Shown: positions 55,706 through 64,000 of the stretch, piece by piece
Position numbering within the stretch: position 1 is the stretch's first letter
Layout: each line of letters begins with the position of its first letter
Assembly (NCBI GenBank): GCA_950097015.1
Contig: CATNEN010000029.1
Span: 2,238,001 to 2,302,000, forward strand
Origin: Macrostomum hystrix
Lineage: Eukaryota; Platyhelminthes; Macrostomidae
Direction: 5' to 3'
DNA: 64,000 bases
Program-made: the position numbers and the translations under genes
Notes under the pieces: generated by a model
The model's input: the letters and a program-made list of their open reading frames with translations, nothing else
Told to the model about the DNA's origin: nothing
The model's database searches: none

Positions 55706-57911
55706 ATGTCTGAGAATGACAATCAGCAGCCTTTGGCCACTGTGTTCTGCAAGAATGGCTGCGGCTTCTATGGCTCTAGCCAGTCTGACGGTCTGTGCAG
55801 CATCTGCTTTAAAAAGGCTTTAAAACAGCGCTCTCAGGAATCTGGCGTAGATAGCACCGGTGCTATGGGAACAATACCCAGCATTATAATGCACTCAACA
55901 GCATCATGTGAGCACTACTCATTGTTGCACTTTTTAAAGCTAGATACCAATGCTGGGTATCCATCATTCCATATTCTCATGCTGGGTATCCATCATTCCA
56001 TATTCTCATGCTGGGTATCCATCATTCCATATTCTCATGCTGGGTATCCATCATTCCATATTCTCATGCTGGGTATCCATCATTCCATATTCTCATGCTG
56101 GGTATCCATCATTCCATATTCTCATGCTGGGTATCCATCATTCCATATCCTCAGGCTGGGTATCCATCATTCCATATCCTCAGGCTGGGTATCCATCATT
56201 CCATATTCTCATGCTGGGTATCCATCATTCCATATTCTCATGCTGGGTATCCATCATTCCATATCCTCAGGCTGGGTATCCATCAGTCCATATCCTCAGG
56301 CTGCGTATCCATCATTCCATATCCTCAGGCTGGGTATCCATCATTCCATATCCTCAGGCTGGGTATCCATCATTCCATATCCTCAGGCTGGGTATCCATC
56401 ATTCCATATCCTCAGGCTGGGTATCCATCATTCCATATCCTGAGGCTGGGTATCCATCATTCCATATTCTCATGCTGGGTATCCATCATTCCATATCCTC
56501 AGGCTGGGTATCCATCATTCCATATCCTCAGGCTGGGTATCCATCATTCCATATCCTGAGGCTGGGTATCCATCATTCCATATCCTCAGGCTGCGTATCC
56601 ATCATTCCATATCCTCAGGCTGGGTATCCATCATTCCATATCCTCAGGCTGGGTATCCATCATTCCATATCCTCAGGCTGGGTATCCATCATTCCATATT
56701 CTCATGCTGGGTATCCATCATTCCATATTCTCATGCTGGGTATCCATCATTCCATATCCTCAGGCTGGGTATCCATCAGTCCATATCCTCAGGCTGGGTA
56801 TCCATCAGTCCATATCCTCAGGCTGGGTATCCATCAGTCCATATCCTCAGGCTGGATATCCATCATTCCATATCCTCAGGCTGGATATCCATCAGTCCAT
56901 ATCCTCAGGCTGGATATAATGATTATCCTTCTCTCTAATCTGTTCGCAGCCGCTTCTCTGCCAGCTGAGTCGACTTCCGCTGATGCCGCCGAAGCGGCTT
57001 CAGTGCCGGAGCCGCCTGCGCAGCTTTTGCCACCAACGGCAACGTTGGCCGCCGTAGCTTCCGAGGACAGCATCGCCAGCATGAACTCGTCGGGTAAGAA
57101 TAAGAAGCAGGATATGAGACAGTACTCTCACTACAGGTATTTAGGTCAGAACGTCAAACTCACTACAGGTGTTTAGGTCAGAACGTCAAACTCACTACAG
57201 GTATTTAGGTTAGAACGTCAAACTCACTACAGGTATTTAGGTCAGAACGTCAAACTCACTACAGGTATTTAGGTCAGAACGTCAAACTCACTACAGGTAT
57301 TTAGGTTAGAACGTCAAACTCACTACAGGTATTTAGGTCAGAACGTCAAACTCACTACAGGTATTTAGGTCAGAACGTCAAACTCACTACAGGTATTTAG
57401 GTCAGAACGTCAAACTTACTACAGGTATTTAGGTCAGAACGTCAACCTCACTACAGGTATTTAGGTCAGAACGTCAACCTCACTACAGGTATTTAGGTCA
57501 GAACGTCAACCTCACTAGGCAGGTGTTTAGGTCAGAACTTCAAACTCACTAGGCAGGTATCTATTATTCCTTCATTGCAGACGCCAGCGATTCTCAGCAA
57601 CCATCCGGCAGCAAGCGAAGAAATCGCTGCTATGTTTGTAAAAAGAAGGTCGGCCTCACTGGTTAGTTTATTAAGTTTCTGTGAACATTTATTTGATTTA
57701 CGTTCATTAAAATAGCATTATACTCTCAGTAGTACAAAATGTGTTTTGTCATTACATTTTAGGCTTCGAATGCCGGTGCGGTGGTGTCTACTGTTCTTTG
57801 CACAGATATAGTGACAAGCACGACTGCCAGTTTGACTACCAGGGCCACGGCCAGGCCGAAATTCGCCGGGCTAATCCGGTTGTGGTCAAGAGCAAGGTTG
57901 ACAAGCTCTGA
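55706..57911 (+). CDS. ZFAND5/6: A20/AN1-type zinc-finger protein (ZFAND5/6-like)
   Basis: Four exons: 55706-55859, 56950-57093, 57581-57661, 57763-57911. All introns are phase 1 and GT-AG; 175 residues. N-terminal A20 finger with Cys15, Cys19, Cys31, Cys34 (CKNGCGFYGSSQSDGLCSIC). A low-complexity Ala/Ser/Pro linker follows (about 52-110). The C-terminal AN1 finger has Cys116, Cys119, Cys130, Cys132, Cys137, His140, His146 and Cys148, split across exons 3-4. The end ANPVVVKSKVDKL is typical of the family. Family members bind ubiquitin through A20 and work in proteasomal degradation and stress responses in the cytosol. It is shorter than the roughly 210-residue vertebrate proteins because the linker is shorter. 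Introns 1 and 2 are nearly filled by different minisatellites; intron 3 is 101 bp. Confidence 0.95.
55952..56917. repeat. minisatellite, 29-bp unit, zinc-finger gene intron 1
   Basis: About 33 copies of a 29-bp unit containing 'gggtatccatcattccatat' followed by 'tctcatgct' or 'cctcaggct'. The unit has no stop in any plus-strand phase, so long frames up to 408 codons run through it and even into the real exon 2; the repeat part is not coding. Confidence 0.95.
57125..57556. repeat. minisatellite, 32-bp unit with CAG|GT motifs, zinc-finger gene intron 2
   Basis: About 13 copies of a 32-bp unit containing 'ctcactacaggtatttaggt' plus 'cagaacgtcaaa'. Each unit carries an acceptor-like 'cactacag' directly followed by a donor-like 'gtattt'. 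The last units change to 'ctaggcaggt'. It ends 25 bp before the exon 3 acceptor. Confidence 0.95.
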
Positions 57912-58009
57912 GCTCGGCTGCTATCATCGTCTGCTGCCTCTGCCCTGATTCCAGACCCAGCTTATTTGATCATGAACACTTGCCCAGCCTTCCTCGATTG
58001 TTTTTTTCT

Positions 58010-58748
58010 GACTGACTGACTGACTGACTGACTGACTGATGACTGACTGATGACTGACTGACTGATGACCGACTGATGACTGACTGACTGATGACTGATG
58101 ACTGACTGACTGACTGACTGATGACTGACTGACTGATGACTGACTGACTGACTGACTGACTGACTGACTGATGACTGACTGACGACTGACTGATGACTGA
58201 CTGACTGACTGACTGATGACTGACTGACTGACTGACTGACTGACTGATGACTGACTGACTGACTGACTGACTGACTGATGACTGACTGACTGACTGACTG
58301 ATGACTGACTGACTGACTGACTGACTGATGACTGACTGACTGACTGACTGACTGACTGATGACTGACTGACTGACTGATGACTGACTGACTGACTGACTG
58401 ACTGACTGATGACTGACTGACTGACTGACTGACTGACTGATGACTGACTGACTGACTGACTGACTGACTGATGACTGACTGACTGACTGACTGACTGACT
58501 GACTGACTGATGACTGACTGACTGACTGACTGACTGACTGATGACTGACTGACTGACTGACTGATGACTGACTGACTGACTGACTGATGACTGACTGACT
58601 GACTGACTGACTGACTGATGACTGATGACTGACTGACTGATGACTGATGACTGACTGACTGATGACTGATGACTGACTGACTGACTGACTGACTGACTGA
58701 CTGACTGACTGACTGACTGACTGACTGACTGATGACTGACTGACTGAT
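58010..58748. repeat. (TGAC)n tetranucleotide array
   Basis: About 740 bp of 'actg' repeats with frequent extra 'atg' (actgatgactg) phase breaks, beginning about 100 bp after the zinc-finger stop codon, so possibly within its 3' untranslated region. No AATAAA lies between stop and array. A 275-codon minus-strand Ser/Gln/Val frame through it is an artefact. Confidence 0.95.
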
Positions 58749-59139
58749 CATATAAGTAATTAAGGTTGGTCAGAATTTACCAGATCTTGTTAATGAATTT
58801 GGGTGTAGCTCCGTTTATGGAGTTATTTCCTCTTCAATTTTCTTCTATTCTCTTTTATTTGCCTTTTAAAGCTTGAATTGCCGGCTCGCTCACCTCGAAA
58901 CTGATATAATTTTTTTTCTGTTTAAATTAGCCTTTCATTTTCTGGCTGCTAGTTTGTTAACCCGTAGCAAATTATTATATTTCCAGCTAGAAAGGCTGCT
59001 TATACTACTCGTGTTATTCCGTTACAGTAGTGTAGTGCACCGATTCCATGTTTCCTATAGCCTAAATCATATCGCGCCCTACTTATTCTTCGCAATTTTT
59101 TCAGTGACAAAACTTGTTGAACTTTTAACGTTGACGCCG
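58749..59139. other. unique spacer
   Basis: AT-rich; no gene supported. Confidence 0.4.
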
Positions 59140-59885
59140 AAAACTCCCTATCTCCGAAATATAGCTCATCGAAAACTCCCCATCCCCTACTTACAACCCA
59201 TCGAAAACTCCCCATCCCCTACTTACAACCCATCGAAAACTCCCCATCCCCTACTTACAACCCATCGAAAACTCCCCATCCCCTACTTACAACCCATCGA
59301 AAACTCCCCATCCCCTACTTACAACCCATCGAAAACTCCCCATCCCCTAATTACAACCCATCGAAAACTCCCCATCCCCTAATTACAACCCATCGAAAAC
59401 TCCCCATCCCCTACTTACAACCCATCGAAAACTCCCCATCCCCTAATTACAACCCATCGAAAACTCCCCATCCCCTACTTACAACCCATCGAAAACTCCC
59501 CATCCCCTAATTACAACCCATCGAAAACTCCCCATCCCCTAATTACAACCCATCGAAAACTCCCCATCCCCTAATTACAACCCATCGAAAACTCCCCATC
59601 CCCTACTTACAACCCATCGAAAACTCCCCATCCCCTAATTACAACCCATCGAAAACTCCCCATCCCCTAATTACAACCCATCGAAAACTCCCCATCCCCT
59701 AATTACAACCCATCGAAAACTCCCCATCCCCTAATTACAACCCATCGAAAACTCCCCATCCCCTAATTACAACCCATCGAAAACTCCCCACCCCCTAATT
59801 ACAACCCATCGAAAACTCCCCATCCCCTAATTACAACCCATCGAAAACTCCCCATCCCCTAAATACAACCTATCGAAAACTCCCA
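59140..59885. repeat. minisatellite, 32-bp unit
   Basis: About 23 copies of a 32-bp unit containing 'cccatcgaaaactccccatc' plus 'ccctaattacaa' or 'ccctacttacaa'. Confidence 0.95.
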
Positions 59886-60654
59886 TTCCCGAAATTCACA
59901 TTGTTTCTTCACTTTTCTGATTGGCTTCTGCTTTTGTAAATTTGCTCAGTCATTTGTCCCAATGCCTGCTTAAAACTCATTATCGGTATTAAATATAGAA
60001 CATTTGTTATTCGTCAGTAACTTCACTCAACAATATAAATTCATCTATATAAATAGGTGCACCAGACAATAATCTAATTTGGTTTGTTGTGGAGAGGCAT
60101 TACTTGTGTAATTAACTATTATTACTTCTTTTATTGTTTCTTAATTTGAGGTGTAATTAAACTTTTTTAGGGATCCTAATAAGCTTCAAATAACAGTTTT
60201 CTCCGCTGCTTCTCTTATTATTTACCCACCTTTAATTTTTAAGGAGTGTCTTTCCGCGTTTTTTGTGTTGAAGAATTTGGTAATTCTGTCTATAATATGT
60301 GTTATAATGCTTCATTATTCTCTATTGTATCGCATTCAATCTGCTTCTGAATTTTTGATTGCGTTTTTACCTATCGATCTTAGCTTCCTTGTCCGACTTT
60401 TAAGTCTGAGGAATTTGAAGAGACAATTAACTGCTTTGAGTTGTCTCTTCAGATTATAACACTATTAGGGCACCCATGGATAATTGGTTTTTGTCCTGCT
60501 TTTCAATTGTATTTTACCTGTCATCTGTGTAATTATTACTGGACTGCCTATGGCGCGAAGTTTTACTTAGCCTCCTGTTTAATTCAGCCACACTCAAGCA
60601 ACTGCTTCCTTCCTGAATCAGGTTTTCTTCCTTTGCTTGCGCGCCAGTAGTTCC
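59886..60654. other. AT-rich spacer
   Basis: No gene or repeat recognised; small hydrophobic frames at 60265-60650 lack family resemblance. Confidence 0.4.
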
Positions 60655-61260
60655 TGCTATCCGCTCTCTACTCTCAATTCCCTGCTCTTCCGCCTTAAAT
60701 CCGCTCTCTACTCTCCATTCCCTGCTCTTCAGCCTTAAATCCGCTCTCTGCTCTCCATTCCCTGCTCTTCAGCCTTAAATCCGCTCTCTGCTCTCCTCTC
60801 TTCCGCCTTAAATCCGCTCTCTACTTTCGTCTCTTCCACCTTACATCCGCGCTCTAAACTATCGTCTCTTCCACCTTAAATCCACTCTCTACTCTCAATT
60901 CCCTGCTCTTCCACCTTAAATCCGCTCTCTACTTTCGTCTCTTCCACCTTAAATCCACTCTCTACTCTCAATTCCCTGCTCTTCCGCCTTAAATCCGCTC
61001 TCTGCTCTCGTCTCTTCCACCTTAAATCCGCTCTAAACTATCGTATCTTCCACCTTAAATCCAGTCTCTACTCTCAATTCCCTGCTCTTCCGCCTTAAAT
61101 CCGCTCTCTGCTCTCCTCTCTTCCACCTTAAATCCGCTCTCTACTCTCCATTCCCCACTCTCTGCTCTCCCTCTTCTCTTCCGCCTTAAATCCGCTCTCT
61201 AGACTCCATTCCCTACTCTTCCGCCAAAATCCGCAGTCTAATCTCCCGTTCCACCCCCTA
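60655..61260. repeat. degenerate minisatellite, about 40-bp and shorter units
   Basis: Repeats built from 'ccttaaatccgctctctact', 'ctcaattccctgctcttccg' and a shorter 'ctttcgtctcttcca' form; unit length alternates between about 40 and about 26 bp. Confidence 0.85.
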
Positions 61261-62187
61261 GTCGTATTGTTATGAATACTTCTGTGATTGGCTCTTAACT
61301 GACAGTTGTATGTATGTAAAAAAGCATGGCTATGATTCCTAATAGTATAGATATTCTATAGTGACACTCTAGATCGATAAACCCTATGCAAGTACATTGC
61401 TCATGCCGTCAGTGCAGCGAATCTAGAGATGTGTAAACCTAGTAGGAAGTGAAGCGGATTCCAATCCGGGCTGGTTGAATTTTCCAATCGCCAGTCTGTG
61501 AGTTAGGATAATCCCTTAATTCCGCTCGTCGCCTTTAAGAGTCTGAGCTAAGCGACAGTCGCTTGAGGAATTAGCGGGCCCGATAATCCCTCTGATAGTT
61601 GTTAATTGATGACGGATATATTATTATGCGCTAACATCTGATAGCAAAAACACTTCGGACACACATCTGTGCTGCATCGGGTGTGCACTTCTAATCTCTT
61701 CATAGCCGTGTTTAACACAGTAGGCTATATGTATGCTATATATTGATTGATGAAAGTGCTGCAGTCGCATTAGATCCAGTTGATGTACTGCTGAATCTCT
61801 GCATGCGCTGCTGTTTAAGAGGCGTGACAGCGGCGCCCAGACAGGCGGAAGATTGTCTGGCTAGTGAGGGAGCGGTTAGGAGCAACGGCAATACCAGTTT
61901 AGATGAAGCTGATTTCCAATGACTGTCTACGAGTATAATAGTGCGCAAAGTTATCATCTAAAAAATCGTGAATCGGAAATATAAGTCTCCCGTACTAGCG
62001 AGCAAAATAGTGGCTTATATAGATGTCCGGGATCCGTTACGGGTGCAGAAATTTATGGGATTAAATCAGTCTGTTTCAAAACGCAGCGGAAATTGCAGAT
62101 TCCAATTCCCATTTTATATATACCTCTGACGATGTTTATTGTCAGGAACTGATTCACAGGGAAGCGATTGAAGTCAGCGGAGAGAGT
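61261..62187. other. unique spacer
   Basis: No gene or repeat recognised. Confidence 0.4.
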
Positions 62188-62505
62188 GATAGAGGAGAGA
62201 GCGGGAACCGACAACGGAGAGAGCGGGTACCGACAACGGAGAGGGTACCGACAACGGAGAGAGAGCGGGTACCGACAACGGAGAGGGTACCGACAACTGA
62301 GAGAGCGGTATCGACAACGGAGAGAGCGGGTACCGACAACTGAGAGAGCGGTATCGACAACGGAGAGAGCGGGTACCGACAACGGAGAGAGCGGGTACCG
62401 ACAACGGAGAGAGCGGGTACCGACAACGGAGAGAGCGGGTACCGACAACGGAGAGGGTACCGACAACGGAGAGGGTACCGACAACGGAGAGGGAGAGTGC
62501 GTACA
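62188..62505. repeat. minisatellite, 22-bp and 16-bp related units
   Basis: About 16 copies of 'gtaccgacaacggagagagc' plus 'gg', mixed with 16-bp units lacking 'agagcg' and a few 'gtatcgacaac' variants. Open frames on both strands are artefacts. Confidence 0.95.
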
Positions 62506-63524
62506 GCGGTGGAGAGAAGCCAGAGTCACATGTTGGCAGCACAGGTCGCTGATTAGCATGAATCCCGATTGAACGATGAATGTTTAGTTGGCACTCGACT
62601 TGATCTGTTAGCTTAAGAAAATTCTGTTTTATTCACACCTTCCCGACATGAGGACTCTTTGTAGCTCTTCAACACTGGCTTGTTGATGCTGCAGCTGAAG
62701 AAAGTCGAGACCAAAACTATGGTCTCTCGCCTGGCAGTCTCAAACAATTATTGATTTATTCTTTCGTTGGGGGACACTTAACGTCTAACTCAGAGTCGAA
62801 AATTTCTTAATCCACAGCCCCGGGTTTCCGTGCGGATTACTGCTCGGAATTTCAGCTGGAGGCGCCACTTAGGTGGGAGCTGTGATCAGCGCCAGCAAGG
62901 GTCATTCAGCTCCAACTCTTTTGCCGAAAAAAATGTTTTTGCCTACAGTTCCAAACCAACTTTTTCCTTCTCTATTTGCTGACAAAAAAACTTCTCTACA
63001 TAGCAAAGCCCAGGCCGCTGCCACCGCCTGCTCCGATGCCTCGGCTGACTCTCGATCTTCTTAACTCTCCCTCGCCTGTACCTGTCTCCTCCCGACTGAG
63101 AATACACGCGAACAAAAGCACTGAAATCGATCGAGCAAGGAAGGAACAAGGGTTGAATAACACGCGGCCTCCATAACTCCATAGCCACAGTGTTTTACAA
63201 AGAAGCCTATGTAGCAGTGCCGGGTCAGTTTGCAATGCTCTTGTTGTATCTGGGCTGAAAATCTGTGAGTAGCCAATCAGAAAGATTGAGATCTTAAGGC
63301 TAACGAGCCAGCCAACCAATGGCATTGGTTTTGCTCTGCAGAATTTAGCATTACAAAAGAGCAGGAAGCGCCAGTCACTGCCTGCTTTGCGCCAGCGGTT
63401 CGGGTCGAGATAAATAGAAATAAAAGATTGGAGACAGTTTTCTGATTTAATCGCACCGATATTTCTGGGTTAAGCGAACCTTGGCTTGTCAAAGAAAGCG
63501 AAACGTTGAAAAGTTTCGGCTGGC
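62506..63524 (+). promoter_or_regulatory. putative upstream region of a plus-strand gene
   Basis: Unique, moderately GC-rich DNA before a candidate first exon. No TATA box or other motif placed with confidence. Confidence 0.25.
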
Positions 63525-63553
63525 ATGGAGGGCAATGCAACGACCAGCGGCGG
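63525..63553 (+). CDS. possible first coding exon, gene continues outside the window
   Basis: An ATG at 63525 opens MEGNATTSGG and runs into a perfect donor (GGCGG|GTAAGT, exon end 63553). The short coding part, the consensus donor and the otherwise gene-free surroundings suggest exon 1 of a plus-strand gene, but it is only nine full codons, so chance is possible. Confidence 0.35.
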
Positions 63554-64000
63554 GTAAGTTTGTTTACGCAAAGCGACAGACGGATGCATGCAATGTCTAG
63601 TCTAGTCTAGTTGTTCTATTCTCGCGTATAGCGTAGACTTTTACAGAATGATTTCAAATGTGAATGCGAGAATCGGCATTTATACTGAAAATAGGCAATC
63701 GAATCAGGCGAAAGGTGGCTTCAAAATATTCGTCACATTTTCCCTTCTCCTACTATGAAATAGTGAGATCCGAAACAATTGGCTCAAGATAAAAGCTAAT
63801 AGTTGGCTTTCATTGTCGAAAGATTTTGCTATATGTGATATTTTCTGCAAGTAACCATCTATATACCTGTTTACTTTTTAGGCTTTTGTATTTGAGCATA
63901 GCTTGAGCAAACCGAGTCTGAGTGGGCCGTTTTCATGAAATGCTATCCAATGTCTTCAAATCTGAGCAAATGGCTGGCCCGACTTGGAAATCTGTCAAAT
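63554..64000. other. probable intron or intergenic tail of the window
   Basis: AT-rich; 'tctagtctagtctagt' micro-repeat at about 63596-63611. No exon recognised. Confidence 0.35.

Noticed and set aside
55950-57176. 408-codon ORF joining the 29-bp array to an Ala-rich segment
   Set aside because: The array part is intron 1 of the A20/AN1 gene; only 56950-57093 is exon, as splice sites and phases show.
57924-58751. 275-codon Ser/Gln/Val minus-strand ORF
   Set aside because: A (TGAC)n simple repeat has no stop in these minus-strand phases; not a gene.
20508-62505. CRISPR array
   Set aside because: Regular repeats exist but without unique spacers; units are contiguous minisatellites in animal DNA.

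Overview
This window is animal nuclear DNA. It contains a four-exon synaptogyrin, a two-exon PPIL6-type cyclophilin, an innexin gap-junction subunit and an A20/AN1 zinc-finger protein. Exons are GC-rich with G/C third positions, introns use canonical GT-AG sites, and intergenic DNA is AT-rich. Innexins with this layout point to an invertebrate. The mix of GC-rich exons, very many private minisatellites and tRNA-derived SINEs would fit a free-living flatworm such as Macrostomum, but the species is inference. No bacterial, phage, CRISPR or defence system is present. Almost all long uninterrupted reading frames in the window are tandem-repeat arrays, not genes.

Layout, left to right. 1-277: 5' end of an LTR-retrotransposon gag-like ORF (minus, cut by the window edge). 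278-4481: AT-rich DNA, a doubtful minus-strand ORF pair and a 36-bp array. 4482-8825: plus-strand gene for an unrecognised coiled-coil/single-TM protein (three-exon model). 11128-15094: synaptogyrin (minus). 16318-18371: PPIL6 (plus), head-to-head with synaptogyrin. 19342-21768: promoter-like 47-bp repeats and two related arrays. 22405-26406: innexin (minus). 26485-52300: about 26 kb with no convincing gene, made of arrays (17, 42, 16, 16, 16, 57, 6, 24 and 20 bp units, CT-rich tract, 16 bp), SINEs and two hAT-like MITE copies. 52352-53014: intronless Ig-domain membrane protein. 55706-57911: four-exon A20/AN1 zinc-finger gene. 58010-62505: four more arrays. 63525-63553: possible first coding exon of a plus-strand gene that leaves the window.

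Two tRNA-derived SINE families are defined here by internal comparison. SINE-1 has four copies (about 5.6, 17.7, 48.5, 49.7 kb) and SINE-2 has four copies (about 15.9, 25.5, 41.2, 51.4 kb). Both end in ATT-type microsatellite tails, and good target-site duplications are visible for one copy of each. A non-autonomous hAT-like element (32583-34297) carries about 1.5 kb of a 16-bp minisatellite between its terminal inverted repeats. A second, damaged copy in inverted orientation (50790-51385) carries the same minisatellite. In the PPIL6 intron a 16/17-bp array abuts a SINE-1 head and its unit resembles that head. The strongest theme of the window is therefore minisatellites born from, or captured by, small transposons and packed into introns and gene deserts.

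The genes do not form a pathway. Synaptogyrin (synaptic vesicle), innexin (gap junction) and the Ig protein (cell surface) are membrane proteins; PPIL6 is a prolyl isomerase-like protein; the A20/AN1 protein is probably a ubiquitin/stress-response adaptor.
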